Source: Lagopus muta (taxonomy: Eukaryota; Chordata; Aves; Galliformes; Phasianidae). From it: DNA of 64,000 nt. Under the pieces are notes generated by a model. That model was not told where the DNA came from, searched no databases, and worked only from the letters and a program-made list of their open reading frames with translations. This document shows positions 11,401-20,686 of the stretch, piece by piece (the first letter of the stretch is position 1; each line of letters starts with the position of its first letter). Made by a program: the position numbers and the translations under genes. The stretch spans positions 12,381,077 through 12,445,076 of the forward strand of contig NC_064438.1 of the NCBI RefSeq assembly GCF_023343835.1, given 5' to 3'.

Positions 11401-13441
11401 GTGTCTGCTGTTACTATTAGTACAGGCCAGTTTTTGACAGCCCATACTTACAGTCAGACGAGGACATTTGGATTTGGCAAAAACTCCCATGAATATATCA
11501 GGGGCATTGAACTCCTGAAGAAACAAAGCAACGTCCTGCGGAGAAAATGAACGACAGAGCAAATGAACCTACCCATTTTACAATTTCAGAACACAAATCG
11601 AACCTTTTCTCACAGATCAACGACTGCATCAATGACTCGCTACAAAAAATGAGGTATTTATCTTGTTGTGTGAATAAACCCTGCTGCTGCCAGCTGAGCC
11701 AAGGCACGACCGGAGGGATGCCTGGGGGGCAGCTCAGGCAGATCACAGTAGGGGGCCAGAAGCCAGGACTGACAGAAGGCTTTTCCATATTGCTGCTGGG
11801 CTCAGAAGCACACAAAGCATTTGTTCTATCTGAAGAGAGCACTGAGTCTCCTCACAGAATCACAGAATAGCCAGGGTTGGAAGGGACCTCAAGGATTGTG
11901 AATCTCCAACCCCCCTGCCACATGCAGAACCACCAACCTCCACATTCAATACCAGACCAGGCTGCCCAGGGCCCCATCCAACCTGGCCTTGAACACCTCC
12001 AGGGACGGGGCATCCACAACCTCTCTGGGCAGCCTGTTCCAGCACCTCACCACTCTCTCTGTAAAGAACTTCCCCCTGACATCCAACCTAAATCTTCCCT
12101 CCCTCCACTTAAAACCATTTCCCCTTGTCCTGCAGTTATCAACCCTTTCAAAGAGTTGATTCTCCTCCTGTTTGTACAGTACCATGGAAGAACATTTTAC
12201 AAGATACTGAAACGGTAGGGATTAATCTTAGTGACTCTGAATTATTCAATGCAGAAAACATACAAGAAGTTGCAGTAAATTTTAGACAAACAGTCCCAAC
12301 TGCGCCAGACCCTGGAAGGAGAGTTTACATAATCTGGTTCTTGGGAAGGAGAATCAGCACAGGTCTCCCCTCTGTTCCTTCCCATCTCCTATTACACTTC
12401 ATCCACTTCTACAATTGAAGTATCTTTGATTTGGCATACACTAAAGCCCTGAAAAGCATTTGTGTCTCCACAGCTTAAGGCAATGAGGCAATGAGACAGG
12501 TCAGACGGGCAGAAACCTTAACACACAAGAAAAGAAACGACATCGCCTCCTGGATTATAAGTACTATTTATTTTCCTTCCCTACAGTATTCTCAGTAAAC
12601 TTTTTATTGTTATGCCATTCCTGTCTCTGATTTTATATCTTTCATCCTCAAAATATTTTTTTTTCCTACTTGCTGCATTAACAATAATAAACCACCATGT
12701 TCTCTTTTTATCTCATAGCATACTTCATTCACAACTATGAAATACGCAAGAACGTTCGAAAGTTCACAGCATGCATCATTCTGACACGGCTTCTGAATTC
12801 CTACCAACAAAGGTGTTGTTGCGTTGTTTCCTCGGTGCCGGGCACCTCACCTGCTCTGCTGGGAGACTCCGAGGACGCTGCCAGCCGAAGCAGAGGGGCG
12901 GAACCGCCTGAAACACCTTCAGCCCGCACCTCCACTCAACTCTTTCCCACAAGACTTCAGACGGATAAAACTAAGGGCAGCGGTAACACGGCAGAAGTGC
13001 GACCGCACCGCCCAGCTCCTACCTCATCCATGGACATGTCCCACACCTTGCAGATGTCGTTCTCCATCTCCTCATCCAGCTCCGTCTGGATCCCCTCGGG
13101 GTTCCCGCTGGGCTCGGATTTCTCGGGGCTGATGAGCTGGAAGGGGGGCGGGGGGTTAAAGGCCACGAGAAGGACGAAGAACCGCCAGAAGCCCAAGGAG
13201 CGGCGTGTCCCGCCCTCGCAGCGGGCTGACGGCTCCCGGTCACGGCAGCGGGCCCGCTCACGGCCCTCACGCGCTGCCCACTCCGGAGCCGCGCGCCTCA
13301 ACCCTCGCCCCGCCCCACGCTCCGCACCTCGATGAGGCGCGTGAGGATGCTGAAGAGCCAATGCTTGCTGTACACCGTGCTGCCCACCGCGTCGCCCTCC
13401 TCCTCCGCCTCGCTGGAGGGCGGCGATGGGTTGCGATCCAT
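5481..13441 (-). CDS. SAAL1: SAAL1, serum amyloid A-like 1 (armadillo-like protein)
   Basis: Twelve coding exons on the minus strand: 13328-13441, 13023-13136, 11452-11535, 10763-10842, 10312-10371, 9929-10044, 8678-8861, 8508-8590, 8183-8371, 6971-7167, 6120-6212, 5481-5573. They sum to 1407 nt, 468 aa plus stop, close to the remembered 474 aa of human SAAL1. All phases join and the frame is intact. The start MDRNPSPP and the motifs [56 protein letters not shown] and [10 protein letters not shown] are family hallmarks. The protein is a helical, armadillo-like nuclear factor without a signal peptide. In mammals it is linked to synovial fibroblast proliferation and inflammation (SPACIA1), and despite its name it is not an amyloid A homologue. 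The intron after the ninth coding exon begins with GC rather than GT. Three CR1 copies lie in introns. The start codon lies in a CpG island about 200 bp downstream of the SAA poly(A) signal. Confidence 0.96.
6582..6942 (-). mobile_element. CR1 LINE 3' fragment
   Basis: Read on the minus strand, this is the 3' part of a 5'-truncated CR1. It has the conserved block around GAGACCTCATTGTGGCC, the region before the 3' end (GGTGGCCTTTTC), and the terminal ATTCTGTGATTCTATGATTCT direct repeats, which sit at the low-coordinate end. It lies in the SAAL1 intron between coding exons 10 and 11. It carries no intact reverse transcriptase. Moderate divergence from the familiar consensus suggests an old insertion. 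Confidence 0.93.
8181..8182 (-). other. SAAL1: GC 5' splice site, SAAL1 intron 9
   Basis: The exon must end at 8183 to keep the frame into the next exon (start 7167, acceptor ATATTAG). The first intron bases are then GC, in the context AAAA|GCAAGT, which is the usual extended GC-AG donor. No GT nearby keeps the frame: the next GT, two bases into AGT, gives the wrong phase. Confidence 0.8.
9357..9727 (+). mobile_element. CR1 LINE 3' fragment
   Basis: This is a plus-strand, 5'-truncated CR1 of about 370 bp. It starts in the block that reads GGGTGACCTCATTGCAGCC, continues through the conserved GCTGGAACAGGCTGCCCAGA and CTGGGCAGCCTGGTCTAGTA stretches, and ends in CATTCTGTGATTC. It lies in SAAL1 intron 6, antisense to the gene. 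Minus-strand open frames across it are shadows. Confidence 0.94.
11853..12181 (-). mobile_element. CR1 LINE 3' fragment
   Basis: A 5'-truncated CR1 of about 330 bp on the minus strand, in SAAL1 intron 2. The low-coordinate end carries the CAGAATCACAGAATAG terminal repeats, and the body matches the same subfamily as the copy at 9357-9727 (shared blocks around the AACAGGCTGCCCAGAGAGG stretch). It carries no coding capacity. Confidence 0.94.
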
Positions 13442-13900
13442 GGCGCCGGGCCCCGCCGCCTCACCGGCACCAACGAGACGGCGGCCAGAGCGGCGCCTGC
13501 GCTCACGGCGCCCCACGGCGCCCCCACAGCGCCACCTGCCGGCCGGGGCTCCGAGTCCACCTCGCCTCCCTCCCGTCCCCGGAGAAGACGCTCGAACGCA
13601 AGATAAAGCAGATGACAGCGAGTCCTGGAAACGCAGCAGCTTCTTTATTGGTCTGCACGAGGGAGGGGGAACAGGGGAACGGAGCAAGTTCAATATTTCT
13701 TGGGAAGGCCTGCGGGCCTGTAGCGGTTGGGATCACCGCCTCTTCTGCCCCATGCGTTGGCCTCTTGGTCGAGCCGGGTGTCCTCCGCGCCTCTGCCGCT
13801 TATACCGCTCTGCCAGAGCTCCCGGGCATCGCTGCAAGGACAGCACGCCTGAACCGCCGGCACCGACCCCGCTGCCAGCCGCGGTCCTGCCCCGTGCCGG
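12820..13900. promoter_or_regulatory. CpG island over SAAL1 start and SAA 3' exon
   Basis: GC content and CpG density rise sharply relative to flanking introns, over the first two SAAL1 exons and the last SAA exon. Long overlapping open frames in several phases on both strands here result from stop-poor GC-rich sequence. The island is the likely SAAL1 promoter. I saw no TATA box near the SAAL1 start codon, as is usual for this promoter type. Confidence 0.75.
13644..13649 (-). terminator. SAA1: SAA poly(A) signal
   Basis: The minus strand reads AATAAA (context CCAATAAAGAAG) 41 nt after the SAA stop codon, giving a very short 3' untranslated region. This fits the compact acute-phase gene. The SAAL1 start codon lies only about 200 bp further on. 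Confidence 0.85.
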
Positions 13901-15003
13901 CTCCCTCCCTCCTGGAACAACATTCCCTCCATTCCCCTTCTGGATGCAGAGCTTTGTGTGTACCGAGAAGGATTTCGCTCCGACTGGGGCGCCTGGATCC
14001 CTACTTACTCCCTGTTAACGAGATGGATGCCGTTACCTGATCGTTTTGGCTGCCCAAGCACCACCGGGTCCTCGCCGGGCAGCATCGTAATTGCCACGAG
14101 CGTGGAAATACTTGTCAGCACCAATGTAGTTTGCATCACGCATGTCCCGGTATGCTCTCCACATATCCTGTGTGCCTGGAGGACAGAACGAGGTGACATC
14201 AACTTTGATGTCCCGTTCCAGCAGCAGCCAAGCAACTGTTTCAGCCAGAAGCCCGTGGCTGCTGCTGGGCCAGAAAGCCCCACGTGTCCCCAGGGATCCC
14301 CGTGTGTCCCAGGGACTCCACAGAAAAACCTCTCTAATCAACCTCTACTAAAGGAGGGAAGGTTAGCAAAGCAGAAGAAAAGGGACTCCTTGTGGAGAAT
14401 TTCATGGAGACATGGAGGAGGCTTTGCTTGGCTCTGATGCTTCAAGGGCTGGAGGAGTTCTGTCTCAAAGCAAGCTGGCAGTGACAATTTAGATCTGTAG
14501 TGTGCATTAGAGAAGGGACCAGCTTTATTCTGAGACTTTAGCAGTAGAGGGTTTGTGCACCCACTTGGTCCACAAAAAGCGCTCCAAGAGCACGTGCCTA
14601 TTCCTGCAATCCTTTTTCAGCTGCAGGGGTGTCCCTGAGCTTGAGCCCAGGCCTGCCATATTCTTTGTGCTGTGCTTGGAAAGACCCAAGGAGCACAGAG
14701 GCACTTGTCCAAATGGGCCTTCCAGTGGGAGATGCCAACTGAAAGGGCCTGTGGAGGCTGATCAAGGTCCTCTCCCAAAAGCAGAGACCAACAGGGTCCC
14801 TTATGTGGAGCTACAGACCTCCTTGACTGGAGGACTGCACGTAGCCTGTGCTCAGGGATTGGGTCCTGAGAGGAAGACCAGTGATGATGGAACAACTTAC
14901 CTCCAGCTGCATCCTTTATAAACTTGAAACCCCTGGAGAATGGGTTGTCAGCACTTGCATATAGAACAATGGAGAGCAACACGAAGAAGATACAGAGCCT
15001 CAT
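13690..15003 (-). CDS. SAA1: Serum amyloid A, acute-phase apolipoprotein
   Basis: Three coding exons on the minus strand: 14901-15003, 14037-14175, 13690-13831, 384 nt, 127 aa. A non-coding first exon lies upstream (about 15336-15375), and 15004-15030 is 5' UTR in the second exon. Residues 1-18 form a hydrophobic signal peptide ending ASA, with the mature start at DNPF. The family core is complete: [20 protein letters not shown], then [23 protein letters not shown], and the C-terminal [14 protein letters not shown]. The four-exon layout is typical of SAA genes. The product is secreted, mainly by liver and macrophages in the acute-phase response, and associates with high-density lipoprotein. 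Regulation fits: a TATA box and NF-kB palindrome lie upstream. The family is certain, but whether this is called SAA or SAA1 is naming only; it is the only SAA copy seen here. No break is visible. Confidence 0.96.
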
Positions 15004-15335
15004 GGTTCCCTGCCCAAACCTGACACAGAGCTGTAAGAAATTAAGAGAGATTAGCAGTTCTAGAGCACCTCTTAGAGATTTCTGGCCTAACATTCATCAC
15101 ATCCAAAGCTGTGCCCAGGCAGCTGCAGGAGCATTCACGCAGCCACCCCAGAGCCTGCCTAAGAGCTCAGCATAGGACTCCTCAACAAAGGCAGACACAC
15201 AGGAGAAATCTGCATTTTAGCATTCCCTGCTGCTTCTTCCATGAGAGCAGAGAAGTCCCACATGCTAAAACATCAGTCCCATTCCCAAATACCAAAAACA
15301 GTGCATGCATCACATAAATTCAGAGTATCACTCAC

Positions 15336-15375
15336 CACTGCAGAAAGGCAAAGCCAGGAGGCCAGGTGAAGTGAA
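15336..15375 (-). other. SAA1: SAA non-coding exon 1
   Basis: The donor CAGTG|GTGAG sits at 15336/15335. The exon start is placed about 28 bp downstream of the TATA box, so the 5' edge is approximate. It splices to the acceptor CTTACAG before 15030, 27 nt upstream of the start codon. A short non-coding first exon is the standard SAA layout. Confidence 0.65.
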
Positions 15376-15402
15376 GCCCGTCTTGTCTGCTTTCAGAAAG
15401 GG

Positions 15403-15410
15403 TATTTATA
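15403..15410 (-). promoter_or_regulatory. SAA1: SAA TATA box
   Basis: The minus strand reads TATAAATA in the context CCCTTATAAATACCC, at the expected distance upstream of the inferred non-coding first exon. It is a strong match to the consensus and fits an inducible promoter. Confidence 0.82.
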
Positions 15411-15459
15411 AGGGATTTAAAGCCCAGAAAAGAGGAAATTGAAAAGGACACCCAGGGCT

Positions 15460-15470
15460 GGGAATTTCCC
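15460..15470. promoter_or_regulatory. SAA1: NF-kB site, SAA promoter
   Basis: GGGAATTTCCC is a perfect 11-bp palindrome that matches the kB consensus exactly, about 50 bp upstream of the TATA box. NF-kB sites with C/EBP sites drive mammalian SAA induction by IL-1 and TNF, so position and gene agree. Confidence 0.85.
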
Positions 15471-15530
15471 AGTACCAGCCCACTTTCAACACAGAATTGC
15501 CCTTGTCCTGTCTAAAAGTTCATGAATCTG

Positions 15531-15539
15531 TTACACAAT
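15531..15539 (-). promoter_or_regulatory. SAA1: Possible C/EBP site, SAA promoter
   Basis: The minus strand reads ATTGTGTAA, which fits the loose C/EBP pattern TTNNGNAA, about 60 bp upstream of the NF-kB site. The pairing is typical of acute-phase promoters, but the motif is degenerate and could be chance. Confidence 0.4.
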
Positions 15540-15839
15540 TTTTTGTAAAGTGTACAGTACTTTGTTTTCACAGGAAATTTGCTCCTCATAGCAAGCAGAT
15601 TGAGAAACTTCCACAAAGACTGAAGTGTTTGAAATGTTGTGGCTGACTTCAGTTTTTTGGCTCTTATGCTAGAGTGAGCTCAGAGGAGAAGCTGCCTGAT
15701 CATCTGCCTTCATCTTGAAGTACAAGATTGGGTCTGTGCCTTAGCACGAGCATACAAGCTTGGTTTGTATGGCCAGGTTTTGGTATTAGGGGGCTATAGG
15801 GATGGCTTCTGTGAGCAGCTGCCCCATGTCAGATTAAAG

Positions 15840-16600
15840 CCAACTCCAGCTGCTCCAAAAGGAACTTGCTGCTGGGCAGAGCTGAACCATGAGTGACACT
15901 GAGCATACCTCTGGGAGAGCAGACTGAAGGGAAAAAAAAGCTGCACAAAATCAACTGGGAGAAGAGTGAGAAACGTGAGAGAAGCAGCCCTGCAGCCACC
16001 AGAGTCAGGGCAGGAGGAGGACAGAAGGTGCAGGACAGATCAAAAGTTCCCTGCAGCCCAGGAGAGGCCTGCAGTAGAGCAGGCTGTCCTCCTGCTCTAC
16101 TGCAGGCCTCTGCATGGAGAGACCCTGCAGGAGCAGCAGTGTGTGGAAAGGAGCCCATGGTGGGACAGGAGGGCTGGGGTAACTGCTCCCTTAGGGGACC
16201 CACACCCCATGGTACTGAGCCATTTTGGAGCAGTGCTTGAAGAGCTGCAGCCCGTGGGAGGCCAACGCAGGATCAGTTTGGGAAGCATGGCATCCTGTGG
16301 GAGGGACCCCATGTTGGAGCAGGGGCAAAGAGCAACCACGGAGGAGCAGCAGAGACAAAGCGTTATGGATCGTCCACAGCCCCTGCTCCCCTGTGCAGCT
16401 CAAAGGGAGTAGGGTAGAAGAGGGTTGGAGGCAGGTAGGAAGGCAATTTTAATTTGCTTTTTAGTTCTCACTGCTCTAGTTTGCTAGCAATAGGCAATAA
16501 ATTACATTAATCTCCCTTGCACTGAGTCTGTTCTCCCTGTGACAGTGGCCGAGTGAGCTCTCTGTCCTTTTCTCAATCCAGGAGCTTTTTTCATAGTTTC
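15840..16600 (+). mobile_element. LTR fossil of an avian endogenous retrovirus-like element
   Basis: The sequence follows a familiar long avian LTR family: tandem-like CTGCAGCC and GTGGGAGGGACCCCA blocks, then GCAATAAATTA (polyadenylation region) near 16495 and GAGTCTGTTCTCCCTGTGAC. Orientation is plus. Only LTR-type sequence is recognised, with no internal coding region. It is partial at the left and diverged, so it is old. It lies between SAA and the HPS5 3' end. The boundaries are approximate. Confidence 0.75.
16063..16111. repeat. Perfect inverted repeat, 21-bp arms, 7-nt spacer
   Basis: Positions 16063-16083 are the exact reverse complement of 16091-16111, with CTGTCCT between. The arms carry AGGCCTGCAG and CAGTAGAGCAGG. 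Transcribed from either strand, the sequence would fold as a hairpin. It lies inside the LTR fossil and probably arose from that family's repeated CTGCAGCC/GAGCAGG units by local inversion. Confidence 0.9.
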
Positions 16601-18990
16601 TTCTGTCTTTCTGAGGATGCAGAACAAGGGAGCAGCACGGTGGACCTTAGCTAGCCAATGCATGAAACCACAACAGGGAATGGTCACTGGCATTACCAGA
16701 AATGCTGCAGGAACTGCTAGGTGTTGGGGTGACAAGATGGATCCGAGATGACAGAACATAACTCCACTGCATGCTCCTATATCCTTCTTGGCAGCACTTT
16801 AAAACAGTGCATTCTCATGCTGCCACAGAGAAAGCTCATTCTTCCTTTGCTTGCTCCCACAGACTCCTCTTAAGGAGCACGAGCCATCCTGCTTCCACAG
16901 TTGCTCAGTGGAGTCCCAGCAGGCTAGGAAGGAGAGTAATGCAGAAACAAATGTTTTAATGAAGGGGAAATTCAAAACCATATAGCCAAACCTCTGCTCA
17001 GCTGTAAGATTAGCACATTAATAACCATCAAGCCCTGTTGGTGTGGTTCACACCTTGAGCACCCAATATCCTCCTTTTGTGTTTGCATCAGGTCAAAAAG
17101 TGCTTGACGCCTGCTTCCCTTGATCAACAACCAACATGATTCCTCTGCAGAAGGCTCTGGACAGAACACGCAGAATGCCTCCCTTTACACAGTCTCATAT
17201 GTGATTTAACAACTACAGAGTTCCTTTATATGTGCAGAACAAGTATGTGTAGCTGTCCCATTCACAATTCTGTCACTTAATAAGTGGCTGAAGTGCTGGA
17301 GCATGAGGTAAAAGAGGTGCAGTAACAAACAGGGCTAATAAAATACCAGCAACCATCTTCTTTTCCTTGGACATCTCTGACTCCAAACAAAAACTTAAAG
17401 GAGTGAGAGACACTTTGCAGAGACAGGCCTGGAGCAGAAGGACATAAGCTCTGAATAGAACAACTTGAGATGAGGAGAATCTATATCCTAATGCAGAAAG
17501 GAAAACTTTGCAAAAGCCATGAGGCAGACTTGCCTGTGCCATCCACAAACCTCATACCTAACATACACCTTAGCTACTGTAGGGACTGCAGTGCTGTTTT
17601 ATTACAATTGTGTTTAAATCCTACAGATGACTTAAACACCTTTCAGCACTTATCAGCCCAAATTCCTTGTCTGCTGGCTGCAAGCTGTCCCCTCTGTCTC
17701 CTCTTCAGTTTTAATTTAAATCAAGTCCCTGCTGAAAAATGATTCCTTTGAACTTGGATAGAACTCAGCAGAACCTGAGAGGCACCCACAGTACTGACCT
17801 AAGGAACTTTCTGGAGCACCGAAGGCATTTCTGAGTTTTCAGACCTGGTCTGATATTTCACATTCTCATCAAACCACTGTTTTCTGAAAGTGGCAAAAAC
17901 ATGAGGATAACTGCAACAAGATACGAACTGGCCTGGAACTTTAGACTGTGAACTGCTTATTCCTGACTGCCTGGAAAGCATTGCTTTCCCAGTCACAGCC
18001 CTTGGCCCACAGAAGCAAGCTGCAGCCAACAACTGCTACCTTTGCACAAAGACATGAGCAAGCTGCCACGGAGGAAAGAAGGGTGGAATATTCCTGCCTG
18101 TATGCTAGGTACATTTAACTTACCTAAGACTGTCTTCTGACTTTGGGTGCTCTGGTACAATTAAGACAAAAGCATAATTTGGAAGCTCTACCCCTCAAAC
18201 TGGCCTTCAATTTTCAATATCTGTAAATGCAGTCATTTCGCAACCTAGGTATTTTGCAATCTAAGTCAGTAAGCCTCTGAATGGGAAATGTAAGGTGAAT
18301 TCCCAGCCCAGGCACAGCAGCAAATGCTGTTTTTCTATCTTCTGGGAAGTAAGACGACTTTGTCTTAGCTTACCCAAACAAAAATACACTTTTTTTTTTC
18401 TTTTTTGTAATGCTGCTCTGCGCAATACTTGCTAGCATTGGTGCCAGGCTTGCAGAACGATTGCAAGCTTCCTAATTTTGTAAGATACAGATTGCACACA
18501 TAAATATGTTTATCTTTAATAAACCTCATTTACCAGTAGGTTTCTGATGATTCTAACAGTGAAGTTGCATTTTGAGGCAGGTTAAGGACTTCTACTTCAA
18601 GTTGCTCTATGCAAAGCCCCGTTATTCATTTCTGCTTCTTCAGGGTCCTTGCTACCAACAGCCAGCAAAACAAGAGAGGAACCACAGCCCATCTGTTTCA
18701 GTGCAGGCAGGCTCAAACCATGAGTGAAGTATGCTTGACTGGTTGATGAGAGGTGGTAGATGGCATCCCTCAGGGAGCCTTCTGATGATGGCATTGTGCT
18801 GTACAACTGAATTCTAGACATGAAACTATTTCACATTGTGTTTAACTTTTCTTCAAGAATGAACTCTTTACTGACAAGTTCACTGAAGTCATCAGGACTT
18901 CAGGCACCAGATTTTAACAAATGCTTCCCATTATGTTAGCTGCATGACTACTCCAACACAAAGTTAAGGAAAAAAAAAACCCAAAAACTT
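16600..18990. other. Intergenic sequence between LTR fossil and HPS5 3' end
   Basis: No recognised gene. On the minus strand there are three modest open frames: 18597-18821, 17799-18032, and one ending at 17273 whose last 33 codons look like a hydrophobic leader (MVAGILLALFV). Some have acceptor-like sequence before them, but I could not chain them by phase or recognise a family. They could be exons of a lineage-specific transcript or chance. No CR1 or tRNA was seen. Confidence 0.4.
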
Positions 18991-20686
18991 TAAATGTAAA
19001 GTTATGATTTATTGTTAAAAAAAGAAAAAAAAAAATCTACACCCCAGCCCTCACCAGTACTGAAGTGCACAAAAACTTCACAGAAGCAAAAAAGAGATTA
19101 TGTATACAATGTACACAGAACAAAGCAAAGCAGTTAAGTCCAGAAATAAGGCAGCTTCATTGTTATGAAATCAGCAAAATTCCCTGTTAAGGGCAGCAAG
19201 AGCACTCAGCTGAAGATATGACACACTGCAAGAAACAGTTAAGCCACTGAGGTAGCAGCACATTCACTTGGCAGGTAGGAGAACGTGACCTATTTAACCT
19301 CCCTACACTGCAAGTGCCTGGGTTCTATTCTAACAGTCTTACCATAGTGTAACATGAGGGTGTGGGGTGTTTCTGACAGAAGGATTTGGGCTGTTTCCAA
19401 CGTCAAAACATAGAACTGAAAACTTCTTAACTTTTCTTTTTTAGCAGTACCTTTTTTCCACAAGCAACGTTATTAAGAGATGAAAGCCTGCTACTAACTC
19501 TCTATCTGTAGCTTCATATCCTCTAGTGAAATAAACTCCTCACAGTAGTCTTTCCTGCAACTGAGATGAAAAAGTCAGACCATCTGAAAGCTGTATTACT
19601 ACAGTCCTATCTTGATGAAAATAAAAGCATTATTTCCCAACAGTATAAGAGCTGCAAATACAGATAAGATTATTCCTAGATCTTCATAAATATTTTGAAA
19701 TCATTTACTGACGTTATGGATTCGGAAGGATTAGAACTCAGTGCCAATGCATGCGTTAATTCATCGTTCAACTGATTTTTGCAAACATCAGCTGCTGACT
19801 GCAACCTTCTGCTAAAAGGGTGAGAACGTCACAGAGAGAAGGGCCAAAACCAGTGACCTACACCAAGATCTGTTCAAATATGTATTTAGTGCAGAAACCA
19901 TGTTCATACAAACTAAATTCTGTAGATGTGAAATTAAACCCAGGTGATTTTATAAGCCTTCATATTCATATTCTAGCTGATATTCAAAAAGACTTCCTGC
20001 TTGATGGCATCAATTGAACAATACTTTAAATGTTCAGGGCTGTTTCTTTTTTTTTTTTTTCCAGGGTTCAAGTAAGGTGAGGTGTTTTTGCTTTCTAAAG
20101 GTCAAAATGCATTGGGGAATACTGTTGTCCTGAGCTTTATTGAAATAGCACAGCTGAAACCTACAGTCGCATTTTGCAAACAGCTGTGGGCAATTTAGAA
20201 ATATCTTACAGTTCAACAGTGAATTAATGTAAGTGCTATCAATCAGTACTATTATCCGTTCTGAAAAATATCAACACAATTTACAGGAAAACAAAAAATG
20301 ACATGCTTGGGTGTTTCTCAGAAACAGCTTCTCATGTTTGCAAACGAACAACAAAAAATAGTTTTATACATCAGAACCTGATTTTGGGGGATTCATAATC
20401 TTAACACTAAGGTTGTACAGACTCAGAAAATAAATTTTCATCCCAGAAATACACCAGCTCAATTGTGAAATAGACACTGGATTGTTTTTAAGTTTTAGAG
20501 TGCAAAATTCATCTCCAAAGGAAGAAGGAAGAACTGTGAATGGCTTCCAGTCAGATAGCTGCCAGATGGACACTGGCTCAATACAATCAAATCTTTTGAG
20601 AGAAGCTCACTTCTTTAAGAGCCTGTGAGTTTCAGAGGCACTTGAACATACAATCATTACAGTTCCCAAAGCTTTCCCAGCCATCT
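18990..20686 (-). other. HPS5: HPS5 3' untranslated region
   Basis: Runs from the HPS5 stop codon at 20687-20689 to just past the minus-strand AATAAA at 19008-19013, about 1.7 kb. The stretch has AT-rich blocks and a short T run near 20045-20060. The end is inferred from the hexamer. Confidence 0.6.
19008..19013 (-). terminator. HPS5: HPS5 poly(A) signal
   Basis: The minus strand reads AATAAATCATA here. It is a clear canonical hexamer downstream of the HPS5 stop, followed on the minus strand by an A- and T-rich stretch. Assigned by position. Confidence 0.6.

Noticed and set aside
12697-14040. Plus-strand frames of 133-228 codons opposite SAAL1 exons 1-2 and SAA exon 4
   Set aside because: They are antisense shadows of real exons in GC-rich sequence and have no splice or motif support.
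17273-17548. Minus-strand frame ending in a hydrophobic leader-like segment
   Set aside because: The attractive MVAGILLALFV part is at the C-terminal end, followed soon by the stop, so it cannot be a signal peptide of a larger protein unless spliced. No donor was found.
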